This document shows positions 54,239 through 64,000 of a DNA stretch of 64,000 nt, one piece after another. A program made the position numbers and the translations under genes. The stretch's first letter is position 1. Every line of letters begins with the position of its first letter. The notes below the pieces were generated by a model. That model had not been told where the DNA came from and did not search any database. It saw only the letters and a list, made by a program, of their open reading frames with translations. The stretch comes from Ephemerocybe angulata. Taxonomy: Eukaryota; Basidiomycota; Agaricomycetes; Agaricales; Psathyrellaceae. The DNA lies in the NCBI GenBank assembly GCA_013368325.1, contig JAACJK010000013.1:186001-250000 (forward strand). Reading direction: 5' to 3'.

Positions 54239-57200
54239 ATGGCTCCCCGCAACGCAGAAGCATCCGGCAGCAAGTCGAAGCCTCCCGCTGCCTCGACCGC
54301 GTCTGGTGCGACCGAAAGTGACCTCATTGCGAGGTCCAAGAAGCGGAGAATACCTGGTGCCTGTGATATATGCAAACGCAAGAAAGGTTAGTGGTTCCAC
54401 TTTACTCTCCCTTCGCATTGTCGCGTTTCTAACTGGAGGGTATTCGAACCACACCCTCCTGCTACTTCCCGCCGACATCAATTTCAGTTCGATGTGAGTT
54501 CCTCATGCGTAGTCCTACTCATGTTTTCGCTTATTGACTCGTTACCCCAGGCGACAGTGGAGAGCTACCCGGGAACCGATGTAGCAACTGTATACAATTG
54601 GGCTTGGAATGTACGCACAAGGAGGTCACCAAGGTGTGTAAGGGTAACCAGAATGAAGTGCTGGCCATTCGTTGACGAAAGCCCTCGTTTAGACGTTGGG
54701 CTCGGCGAAGGGGTAAGTGCTGAGTGCTGGTCTCTTGTAGTACTACCCTACAACCCTCATTCAATACGATCAGATATGTCGAGAGCTTGGAAGCCCGGCT
54801 TGAGAAAATGGATAAACTTCTGCGAAGGGTGAGTCCTATATCTTCTCGGTGTCGAATGCTTACCGATTAATGTGCATGGTATAGCTTTTACCTGGAGTAG
54901 ACCTCAATCAGGAAGTGGGAAGTGTTGTCAAAACCCCTGAGGAACCACCGAGTAGTAGGCTGCTCGTAACTCCCGAAGAGGAACAAGAAGTCTTGGGCAA
55001 ACTCAATACTTTGACCCTGAAGCCGCATTCTCACAGATTCTTCGGAAAGTCCAGCCAATATGACCTGCTTCAAACGGCGCTCGACTTGAGGGAGGAGTTT
55101 ACCGGTGAGGGTCTGGCGTATGTTAAGCCTTCCCTCCCAATGCAGAGGCCAGAGTTTTGGGACGTTCCTAAGGTATGTCCTCTTATATGAACGTCTTCCT
55201 TTGCAACTTACTCATCGTTATCAGTGGATGACCTACAACCCCGAAATTGACGAAGAAGAGCGAAACTACGTCTTCCCAGATGATGACCTCTACCCCAGTC
55301 TTATCGACGCATACTTCTCCCGTATCAATCCGTTCCACCCCCTCCTTCACCAGCCGACATTCGAAGCACAAGTCGCCAGTGGGCTCCATCGTCGTGACTC
55401 CATGTTTGCCAAAGTCTTTCTCCTAGTGTGTGCCCACGGCGCGCGTTTCTCGGATGACCCTCGTGTGCTCGCGGAGGGCACGACGTCCGCACGCTCCTCG
55501 GGCTGGAAGTGGTTTGAGCAGGTTAACATCATGCGCAGAAATCTGTTCAACCGAACGGTTCTGCACGAACTTCAAATGCACGCAGTACGTCACCTTTGAA
55601 CTCTTATTTAGCGCAGCTTCTTGATCGCCGGTCTACAGCTTTATGTACTCTACGCGGGCTCCAGTGAGATGCCGCAAGGCGTTTGGGCGCAGATAGGCAT
55701 GGCTCTTCGTCTTTCCCAGGAAGTAGGAGGGCATCGAAGAAGACGTAACAAAGATAGCGGGCTCCCGACTGCGGAGGACGAGCTATGGAAGAGGGCTTTC
55801 TGGTATGGCTAATCCTCGCAAGCTTGCCTGCAATCCATACTGAACATGATACTCGTACGTATAGGGTCATTTTAAGCATGGATAGGTGGATCAGCCAATT
55901 CTCCGGGAGACCTTGTGGTCTTCAAGACGAAGAGTGAGTCGCAAAACAGCGTAGAACGAACCAAGCTTAACGTCATTGAAGTTTCGACTTGGACCTTCCG
56001 TTGGAAGTGGACGACGAATACTGGGAGTCGGGATTCTCTCAGCCTGAAGGGCAGCCATCCAGTATGGCCTACTTCAACTCATATCTGAGCCTCATGGACA
56101 TATTGGCATATGCGATGCGACTGATTGTGAGTGATGGTCGACATCTATGCGAGCTGTGTTGCGTCTAACCCCTTGTACTCAGTACTCCACTAAGCGCTCA
56201 AAGTTTGCCCGGAAGGGCAGTGAACGGTCGGAGCAGGAAACCATCGCGGAGCTGGACGCGGCAATGAATAGCTGGATGGACTCGGTACCAGAGCACTGTG
56301 AGCCCAATGTCAATTTAGTATCTTCATTTCTTACGATCAGCTTTACAGTGCGGTGGAACGCGCAACATAAATCCCCTCTCTTCATTAAGCAGTCGTCCGC
56401 CTTACACGCCACATACTACTGGCTTCAAATCTTCATCCACCGGCCGTTCATCCCATCCCCTCGAAATCCAACCTCAGGCGCATTCCCGTCCTTGGCGATA
56501 TGTACGAACGCCGCTCGATCCGCCTGCCATGTACTGGAAACGTTCCATAAGCTCGACACTCTCCCTCATCAACCATTCCAAGCCATCATCTTTTCAGCGG
56601 CTGCTATTCTTCTTTTGAATATCTGGAGTGGGAAGCGGTCCGGGTTTGCTCCCAATCCTCGGAGAGAACTGGAGGACGTTCAGCGCTGTATGGATATGCT
56701 GAGAGCATCTGAAACGCGGTATGTTTTCTCGCTTCTTTCGTTACTTCATTTAAATAAACCGAACGTAATTTGTCCAGATGGGCTGCAGCTGGACGTTGGT
56801 TGTAAGTTGCTTCGCTTGAATCGCCATCTGAATGAGGCTGATACTTCCGGCACTCTAGGGATCTGTTGAATGAACTAGCCTCTGCTGGTGACCTTGGTTC
56901 TGCATTAACGCAAAACGAAGTCAAGTCTAAGTCGCGACGAAAGCGGTCCAGATCAGATACTGAGGCTGAAGATACCGACTCCTCCTCCTCCTCCTCCAGC
57001 ATGCCAACCATGCCTCCTGCAGTCCCTCTCACTCGAAACATTGCTGGAACGCGCCGAGTGTCAATAAGTCAACAGTCCAACAATCCTTCGTCCCCCGTCG
57101 AACCCCCCATCAACTTTCTCCTCCCAATGTATAGCAACGATCTTGGCCGGTTACCGGTCTACGGTCAATTCAATTTTGCAGATACGGCAAATGTTAACGC

Positions 57201-57773
57201 GTTCTTGGGCGACCAGCTTGGGCAAATACATACCTCCATCCCGACTAAAACATCCAATTCTTATCACTTCGACCAGCCTCCAAACCCCGCCGCAGCTTCG
57301 AACCTCTTAGACATGACGTCCGATGCCACGGCCAACTATTTCTCAGACAACTATATGCTCGACTCCATGATTAAAGACGCCGTGTTTAACAGCTCTATTC
57401 CAACACCTATAGCATCGACGAGTGCGAGTGGTGATGTTGCCGGTGACGGTACAACGCCTCGCCCCCCTGGAATGTCTGCAGCCGATGTTGCCACGCTTTT
57501 CGCGCAGTGTTCGACCGATTTCGGCGCCCTCACGCAGCACCTGGGGCCATTTGGGCCACACCAACCTATCATAGATCCGGAGATGATGAAGATGTGGAAT
57601 AATGCTCCCGCCAGCTTAGAGTAAGCCTCCAATACACTCCCCTTCGATTATCACTTGTTTCAAATAACTGACTCCTTGGCCTCTTTTCTCCCAGGTTGGA
57701 CGAGTGGGGTACTTTCATTTCCAACGTGGGCCAACTCACTCAATCTAAGAGATCGAGTCCGGCGTTACCCTGA
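54239..57773 (+). CDS. Zn(II)2Cys6 transcription factor
   Basis: This is a nuclear fungal-specific regulator. Residues about 40-75 form a canonical binuclear zinc cluster, CDICKRKKVRC then C-x2-C-x6-C (RCSNCIQLGLEC), followed by a linker and a dimerisation coiled coil (YVESLEARLEKMDKLLRRLL). The middle region is the fungal-specific transcription factor domain: DLYPSLIDAYFSRINPFHPL, VFLLVCAHGARFSDDPRV, GVWAQIGMALRLSQEVGGHR, DELWKRAFWVILSMDRWISQ and FSGRPCGLQDEDFDLDLP. Then come a basic stretch (KSKSRRKRSRSD), a poly-Ser run and an acidic/Gln-Asn C-terminus ending KRSSPALP. The zinc cluster is spliced from three exons, the middle one only 6 nt long (54488-54493). The fungal domain resembles XlnR-type regulators; the target genes are unknown. 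Confidence 0.92.
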
Positions 57774-58151
57774 GTAAACATCCACCTTATCAGAAGTGCT
57801 GCTTTGTTTCGTCAAACCTCACTCGTACCCCTTGCTTTCCATACCCTTGATGCCCTGTCTCTACCCTTTCTACGGACTTCCCTATATATCGCGTCCATCT
57901 ACATATACCCTCTACGCTACGAGAATGAACCTGGATGTATGATGGATGCCTTGATCCCCTTAAGTTTCGGTTAGAAGCCAACCGCTCCGTATCAATAGGC
58001 GCCTACGGCTGTGCTCCGGGCGCTTGTCCCATCAAACTAAAGTGGCAGCGTCAATCAGCGCGATTCATCAGTCTATGGCAATTATGTGATACGACAGATG
58101 TACAACCATGTTACAACCAAGTACAGAGGTCCCCGGGCCGTACATTGGCGA
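57774..58151. other. Convergent spacer
   Basis: C/T-rich 3' region of the regulator and 3' end of the small minus-strand gene. No gene recognised. Confidence 0.55.
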
Positions 58152-58634
58152 CTACACTTTCTCTTCAACCGGAGACCCTTCCGAGCTTGCAGGTTCGTCG
58201 ACAGGAAACCCGTCCGACTCGGCCTCAGCATAGTAGTCGCCACTACTATCTGTCGAGCTATGTTCGCTTTGGTGCTCGGTTGAAACGGCGGTCTGTGCGT
58301 CGGCATCTTCAAGCTTTTGCATTGTAAGCAATAACCGGTCTGCGAAGATTGCGACAAGAAGGAAGCGGATCCTGCAAGTCATCGTCAACTTTGGCGTCTC
58401 GTACCGCACAACAGGGGAGAGTATCACGTACGATGTAACGATATTGTACTTGTCATGTGGCTATATACAGTCCAGGACTTGTTAGCAAGACGATATCTCT
58501 TTGAGGTTTAGTCTGTCTACTGAACTCACAGGAATGTCTGGCGAAGTTGTTATCCCGGCGAACAGGTTCATAACCAACTTGGAGCTGCCCAGTATCACAA
58601 CCTCTGGTGTCCCACACCCAAGCCAGCCTACCAT
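58152..58634 (-). CDS. Small hypothetical protein
   Basis: Two exons (58634-58530 and 58460-58152) join in frame to 137 residues starting MVGWLGCGTPEVVILGSSKL. Then follows VMNLFAGITTSP, VTSYVILSPVVRYETPKLTM, a hydrophobic stretch (FLLVAIFADRLLLTMQ) and an acidic Ser/Glu-rich tail (SSEGSPVEEKV). The 69-bp intron has GT..AG ends. It has good coding character but I recognise no family. The N-terminus may extend upstream. Confidence 0.5.
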
Positions 58635-59036
58635 TTACGTTTCTGGGAGGACACCGCGGCTATAATCGAGGCTCATGGAGTCTACGTTGCAGTGTTAGAG
58701 TGGTTATAGGGGTGATGAGGTACATTGGGCGTCTATTCTGATCCATGAAGTCATCGAATCGAATCCAACTCGTGCCAGATATTTCTTCGGTCTAAAAAAA
58801 TCGGGAGATCGTGAGGGGTAGGTGAGGGCACTCTTTCCCAGCTTTGGTGGGCGCAGGACTTTCAAACTCTTACGGTGGCTGGTGGCCAAGGCTCGCATCT
58901 CCAGTCAGCCACCCAAAGAAGACTGCCAGACAGGGGCTTGAGCTGAAGCCAACCGCCGGCAAATAAAATAAATTGAATTGATCGCCGGCCATTGCATCGC
59001 TTCTCCTCGCAATCTCTTCCTCCCACCACCTCTACC
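58635..59036. other. Divergent promoter region
   Basis: This lies between the small hypothetical gene (minus) and the zinc-knuckle gene (plus). No gene recognised. Confidence 0.5.
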
Positions 59037-60338
59037 ATGACTCGCGTTACGAATTTTGGCCGAAAACGTACCTATGTTGAGGCTGGTTTTGCCGGGGTGG
59101 ACGATGACCGCACTCCCTCACAACCACCAGCTCAAACTCAAGTCCAGGCAGCCCACCCTCCCGAAGCTAACCCGAGCACTTCGAATGCTTCTGAGCAAGG
59201 GCAGTCCTCGAAGACCGGCGACGTCAGTAACGGTGGACCTCAACAGAAGAAAAAGGCGAAAGGAACTCCGACCGAGGCTGTCCCTAGGAAGCACCCGAAG
59301 AGACATCGCTCGAAGAAGGGTAAGGGCCCTGGGGCGGGGATGAACATCCCTAAGGCGGAGAAGGAAAAACAGGCAGCCACCTCTGCTGCCGCAGCGGGAT
59401 CAGCACCAGGGGCCGATGCTACTCCTCGCCAGCCTGTGCTCCCAAATAACGGATGGGTATACAAGGATGAACCTGCTTCGGATGGACAGCCGCCGGCGAA
59501 GAAGAGTCGCATTAGGCAGCCTAATGATGGTATGCCCAGAGGTTCTAGACGTGAGTACCATTGTTCTCTTCTTGCAGTCAGCCTCTGAGGTCGGATACGA
59601 GCAGCCAATCCCAAGGAACAGCGTCGGCTTGCCCGCATCGATGAGAAGCTGAGGACGACGACGTGCTTTGCGTGTAGGGAGAAGGGTCATGCTGCGAAGG
59701 ACTGCCCCAAGGCATCGGAGCTGGGAGCAACAGCTGAAGAGGAGACTCAACAAAAGGGGGGCGCCCCCGTGACAGGGATTTGCTACCGGTGCGTCTCTTC
59801 ATCCATACTGCTAAGTTCCGAGTGTCCTGATTGTGTCCTCGTACTTCAGATGCGGTGCGACGAATCATAACCTCTCGAGATGCCACAAACTCGCCGACCC
59901 AGAAAACCCCCTCCCCTTCGCTTCATGCTTTGTCTGCTCAGGCAAGGGTCATCTTGCAGGAAATTGCCCGCAAAACAAAGACCGAGGCGTCTATCCCAAT
60001 GGTGGATGCTGCAAAATCTGTGGTGATACGACGCATTTGGCGAAGGAGTGCGGCGTGCGTAGAAATGGTGCGCCTTCTTTACATCATACACAGTTTTCTG
60101 GTGTCTGATATCCGAATGTGACGATATAGAACCTACGATCAAGGCTGCAGTAGGCATGGGGGCTGGGGCTGGTGCGGACGAGGATGACTTCATGGTGATT
60201 AACAGGCGGGCGAAGGAAGTCGAGAAGGAGGAACATGTTGAGGAAAGGTTGAAGAAGGTCATGGATGCGTCTGAGAGGGCTCCAACCATGCTCAAGGGGT
60301 CTGCTGTTCCGGCTAAAAAGAAAGTGGTTGTGTTTTAA
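59037..60338 (+). CDS. CCHC zinc-knuckle protein, ZCCHC9-like
   Basis: Four exons. Exon 1 encodes a Lys/Ala-rich, probably nuclear N-terminus (RKHPKRHRSKKGKGPG) after MTRVTNFGRKRTYVEAGF; a Met 15 codons upstream is possible. The remaining exons carry four zinc knuckles: CFACREKGHAAKDC, CYRCGATNHNLSRC, CFVCSGKGHLAGNC and CKICGDTTHLAKEC, with NKDRGVYPNGG between the last two. That spacing and the GVYPxGG link are typical of ZCCHC9 and its fungal relatives, nucleolar proteins that bind RNA and act around the exosome or pre-rRNA. The C-terminus DDFMVINRRAKEVEKEE also fits. Introns: 59552-59604 and two further short ones near 59790 and 60070. Confidence 0.85.
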
Positions 60339-60604
60339 ACACGGAGACTGCTTCGGTATACCTGCTCTTTGTCGACCGTGTACAGACTACTACATCTCTA
60401 ATATATATACCACATCAAATATTGTTAGTGCAATATAAAGCATTCTATTGCTGTTTTGTCTCAGCCTGGGAGGACCGAAGGAGGACTGTCAGTCGGTACG
60501 AGCGGGATATGTTTGCCGTGGGAACCATCAGATCTGAGACGCGTCGTCGCGTCTCAGGTTCGGATGTTCAATTGCGTTCGTTGAACCGTTCCTTCACCAC
60601 GTAA

Positions 60605-61605
60605 ATGCTTCGGCTAACGACAAGAGCAATAGCTTGCTCAAGGAACACACTTTTAGCAACCAGACTGGCCGGGTGTGTCGAGTCACGCCAGCTCAGTCGC
60701 CCGTCCTTTCGAGTCAGCAGTTTCAACCATTTCTCAAACCCCCAACGAAGCGCCTCAGACATGGCCTCTGAAACGAAGCCCAAAAAGCCCTGGGCGGAGA
60801 GGGTCGAAGAAGCAAAAATCATGGTGAGCACCATTACTGCTTTGTATCCAGACAGTCCCCGCACAACGCATCTCTGACATAGGGAGGTGAATCAACGCTG
60901 GCCGCCTTGTACAAAGTTGCAAAGAACCCGGAAACCGCAACTCATGATACCACGTCGCACTTACCACCATTACCACCCCGAGCGAAAGGTCATCCGACTC
61001 CATGGCTGAACGAAGCGGACCTTGAAAGTCACTTGAAGCCTCTGACTGAGAGTACTAAGTGGACCCTGGAACATCGACTTCCGACGGAAGAGGAGCAGGA
61101 TCGCATCATGTCGGAGTGCGGGTGCTCACCTGGTGAATCACCAAAGGCGCAGACGGTCCGTATATATTTACTTGTGTGAAGGCGCAGCGTGGACCATGGA
61201 TCTCAAACTTCCCTTGCGCTGCCAGGAGAAACTTGCATTCCTGAAGAACACCTACGACTTTCCTTCGATCGAGGCTGCAGACTCATTCCTCGCAGACGTC
61301 AAGATTCTTTCAGACGTAGGCGAATTTGTGCGTTGTTCTTCTGCTCTACTCCTCTCTTCGCCGCTGATTCCACATAATGGGATATACAGCACCACTACGA
61401 CTCATACTCCATGGCTCCGTTGAAGGCCTCTGGCAGCGATTTTTCGACTGCGTCCCCGGTTTCCCTAACTTTCTTTGTGCAGACACATAGTGCCATTTCC
61501 GAGGGTGATAAGAAGCCCGGAGTCACAATACGGGACGTGCGGTATGCAGTCTTGCTGGAACACCTTTACCATTCCGTGTACCCGGAGCGACGCCTTGGAC
61601 AATAG
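60605..61605 (+). CDS. Pterin-4a-carbinolamine dehydratase-like protein, probably mitochondrial
   Basis: Four exons (60605-60823, 60883-61155, 61226-61327, 61390-61605) give 269 residues, all in frame. The N-terminus MLRLTTRAIACSRNTLLATR is Arg/Ser/Leu-rich without acids, like a mitochondrial presequence. The C-terminal 150 residues have the dehydratase order: ESHLKPLTESTKWTLEHRLP, FLKNTYDFPSIEAADSFLAD, EFHHYDSYS (the His-His pair), FFVQTHSA and TIRDVRYAVLLEHLYHSV. The enzyme family dehydrates 4a-hydroxytetrahydrobiopterin. Here the residue before the His pair and the Pro after it differ from the classic motif, so activity is uncertain. About 90 residues between presequence and domain are unassigned. 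Confidence 0.68.
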
Positions 61606-62654
61606 AGTGGGCGTGACGTTCTGCACTACCTTGGTAGGGGGCTCGCTCACGGTTGGCGAGGCTGTTGAGGGTTATCGGACGGTGCTTCATGCCGAGTTGG
61701 TGGTGGAGCTATAGGAGGAGGAGGACTCTTGAGACCAAGACGTCAAGGTCTCACCAGTGCAGGAGGGGGAAGGCTAGGGAAGAGTCGCAATCTAGTCCAG
61801 GCCCGAGAAATGCCTGAAGTTGAGACTTGTTGGGGGCACGGACTGCGGCCTCTAGTCCACTCCATAAATCTTTGTGGGGGTGTGGGCATTGCGTGGTCGG
61901 GGTTAGGAAGAAAGCTTGCAGGCTGTATAGGGGCGTCTTTGGTCTCATACTGGAAAAATTGCTGGGTGGTCTGGGATCTGGAAGGGTCAAGGACTTTGAA
62001 AGCACTTAACATATGGTGGATAGGTCCCGAGCTGAGTTTGATACGTACCAGCACCAGCACCGGAAGTCGACCTTCATTGCAGGATCCTCCTAGCTCAAAG
62101 CCCGTTTCTGTGTATATCTGGCTGAGTCCTACAGGCCCACGTAGGCCCACGTGCACGCAAAGCCCACGCCTCCATCTTCCTCCTAGTCATCGGCGTTGGC
62201 TATTTTCTAATGATCCTTGTGCTTAGGCACCGTAAGAATGCCTGTAATCCACCATGTCTGCATAGTTCCTTTCACTTCACCATCCTCATTGAACACGTGC
62301 GAGCCAGGCTCCAGCTCACTGTACTCAATTGTGGGCGTCAATATGTTGACCCAGTAATGGACTCGCCGGCCTTTCGTAGGGGAAGAGCGACAGCTCACCC
62401 AAAGCTCCATTTCACACATAACCTCTCCACTAAATATCACCGAAGTTGTGGTTTGTGAAGATGCGGATGGTACTACGAGGCAGCGAACAATGGGTGCTCG
62501 TTACCGGCGTGGGAAAGTAATTGTTTGGCCCATCAGACCAGAAGCGACCGACATTGATCTTATTCTTGCACCACAACCACAACCACTCAACCCACCCCAC
62601 AATCTAAAGCCATTGAAAGTGTTCCTCCCCCAACTCTCTTCAACTTCAATCAAG
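61606..62654. other. Intergenic region with F-box leader
   Basis: No recognisable gene. A minus-strand frame of 137 residues (61743-62156) has no features. The last 120 bp carry the GAAGCGACCGAC motif (62541) and ACCACAACCACAA run seen before the other F-box copies. Confidence 0.5.
62541..62559 (+). promoter_or_regulatory. Shared F-box leader motif, copy 4
   Basis: GAAGCGACCGAC followed by ATTGATC lies about 100 bp before the start at 62655, one substitution away from the version at 973. Confidence 0.4.
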
Positions 62655-64000
62655 ATGGTTCAAGAACAGGCTACGTCTCTCTCAGAACTGCTCCACAACA
62701 ACGCTCCTCCAAACAACCTTGACCTCTCGATCATCAAAGCTAGATCCGAGGCCATGGCTAAGAGGATAGCAGAACTCCAAGATGAACTCAAGAACCTCGA
62801 ACACCAGCTTCACCTGCACAAATGCGTGTTCTCTCCCGCAAGACGGATACCTACGGAGATCTTGACGATGATATTCGACTTTGCTTCAGCCGAGCCTCCC
62901 TGGTTCAGCTACGACGACATTTGGGAACGAGATACGAAATCTTTGTCAACAATTCCTCTCGTATGCAAGCGATGGCGCGACGTAGCCTATGACGCTGGGA
63001 AACTTTGGGCCGTCCAGAAAGTGGATATACCCAAATTGACTCAGAAACAATGCGACAGCCTCCTCCGGTGGTACTGCCGGTCGAAGGGTACTCCGAAAAC
63101 ACTGGCCTTCAAAATTCCGTACGAAGTCAAGGCTAAGCCTTGCGAGTGCTACAAGGAAACAGGAGGACCATACCTCTGCTCTAACGTCGTCTTGCAGAGG
63201 ATCCTGGGAGAAGGAGCCCCCTTCTCTCGCATCTCGATAGCCCATTTTACCCCGACCTGCTTCAAGAACATCGTGCGTTACATCAAGTCCACCGAAGGCA
63301 CCAACGGCATCACCACTACCGCCACAAGTACTTCGCAGCACTGGTGGGATAAAGTCCACAAACTCGTCCTCGATTTCCATTACGGAAGTGCCAATGAAAA
63401 TGACCCATACTGGCTTCAATCTCAACTCCCTGTGCACTCGATCTTTACCAGCTTTCCAGACAGCCTCATCTCTTTGAGCCTTCACCTCCCCAACTTGGAA
63501 AAACAATCTCACCGCAAGGTTCTTGAGATTCCGCCCGCGGTTCTGAGGAAGCTTATCACCTTCTCACTCTCCTACACCTGGGGTGGGCCTCAGTTCTTGA
63601 CGGCTCTGCAGCATTGTATCAATGTCGAGGATCTGTCGCTCCATCTAGGTGACACAGGCTCTGCGAACTTGGGTAACCAGATCAATGTTACGTCTCTATC
63701 CCAGGATCATATCGTGCTTCCCAAAGTCAAGTCACTACTACTACGGATCAAAGGCGCAAGCGCAGTGGTGAAGCATATAGGCGTTCTTCGCTTTCCGGGA
63801 CTTGTTAAACTCTGCATCAAGAGCGAATACGAGTATAAGAACCCGCAACCGTATTCGAACATCCTGCAAGCGATTGGCTTATTCTCCCCAACGGCGTCTC
63901 AGGATTTCGAGTCCTTGGGTGTGGTGGGATACATCAACTCCGATGACCTATACAACCTCCTAGGGTCCCTTACTAGCCCCCTCACCCATCTCGCTACGGA
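62655..64000 (+). CDS. F-box family protein, copy 4, cut by the window edge
   Basis: The frame is open from MVQEQATSLSELLHNNAPPN to the end of the window (448 codons, no stop), against 562-566 residues for the paralogues. About 115 C-terminal residues therefore lie outside. The F-box reads PARRIPTEILTMIFDFAS to LVCKRWRDVAYDAGKLW. The cysteine patch is CECYKETGGPYLC, followed by FLTALQHCINVEDLSLHLGD. The region that is frame-broken in copy 1 is intact here and in copies 2 and 3 (WGGPQFLTALQHC), supporting the single-base explanation for copy 1. An intronless gene with the shared leader. Confidence 0.85.
   Translation, partial: MVQEQATSLSELLHNNAPPNNLDLSIIKARSEAMAKRIAELQDELKNLEHQLHLHKCVFSPARRIPTEILTMIFDFASAEPPWFSYDDIWERDTKSLSTIPLVCKRWRDVAYDAGKLWAVQKVDIPKLTQKQCDSLLRWYCRSKGTPKTLAFKIPYEVKAKPCECYKETGGPYLCSNVVLQRILGEGAPFSRISIAHFTPTCFKNIVRYIKSTEGTNGITTTATSTSQHWWDKVHKLVLDFHYGSANENDPYWLQSQLPVHSIFTSFPDSLISLSLHLPNLEKQSHRKVLEIPPAVLRKLITFSLSYTWGGPQFLTALQHCINVEDLSLHLGDTGSANLGNQINVTSLSQDHIVLPKVKSLLLRIKGASAVVKHIGVLRFPGLVKLCIKSEYEYKNPQPYSNILQAIGLFSPTASQDFESLGVVGYINSDDLYNLLGSLTSPLTHLAT

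Noticed and set aside
54435..54459. Perfect 7-bp inverted repeat (GGAGGGT/ACCCTCC) in an intron of the zinc-cluster gene
   Set aside because: Too short to claim more than chance; noted because it lies just before the 6-nt micro-exon.
61743..62156. 137-residue minus-strand frame
   Set aside because: No recognisable features, and frames are open on the other strand as well.

Overview
The window is nuclear DNA of a filamentous basidiomycete, most likely an Agaricomycete. The genes are dense and occur on both strands. They are broken by many introns of about 45-70 bp with GT..AG ends. The families present (DUF6593 proteins, an expanded F-box family, Zn(II)2Cys6 regulator, cutinase, HAP5, CHZ1, a fungal seven-helix receptor) are fungal or basidiomycete in character. 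No bacterial operon signals are seen.

Layout. 1-12 kb: three copies of one F-box family (one frame-broken at 1064-2763, two intact in tandem at 7787-11428), cytochrome c peroxidase, a decayed carboxylesterase and an aldo/keto reductase. 12-17.2 kb: an intron-containing tRNA-Gly(GCC), the ribosome-biogenesis factor TSR2, and a RuvB-like helicase (pontin) pseudogene split by a 2.5-kb LTR element with identical LTRs and a 5-bp target duplication. 17.2-26 kb: mostly empty, with a DUF6593 gene and HAP5. 26-29.4 kb: the histone chaperone CHZ1 and a long DUF6593-type gene. 29945-36352: a precisely bounded 6.4-kb DNA transposon (8-bp target duplication, imperfect terminal inverted repeats, subterminal CGCAA arrays) encoding one multi-domain transposase. 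37-42 kb: seven-helix receptor, cutinase, Yippee protein. 42.6-53.6 kb: VPS53, a large single-pass membrane protein, and a MoxR/Mg-chelatase-like protein. 54-61.6 kb: Zn(II)2Cys6 regulator, a small hypothetical protein, a ZCCHC9-like zinc-knuckle protein, and a pterin carbinolamine dehydratase-like mitochondrial protein. From 62655 to the right edge: a fourth F-box family member, cut by the window.

How the parts relate. The housekeeping genes (TSR2, ZCCHC9-like, VPS53, CHZ1, HAP5, cytochrome c peroxidase) are unrelated neighbours, as is usual in fungi. HAP5 has three CCAAT boxes just upstream of its own start, and cytochrome c peroxidase has two, which suggests both could be targets of the CCAAT-binding complex. 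The two mobile elements and the F-box family are the accessory layer.

Caution. Several otherwise well-conserved genes (F-box copy 1, CHZ1, cutinase, the long DUF6593 gene, the transposase, the carboxylesterase) are each broken by frame changes that all equal the loss of one base. That one-directional pattern looks as much like deletion-type sequencing error as gene decay. Splice sites, starts and family names here were read by eye and not checked against databases.
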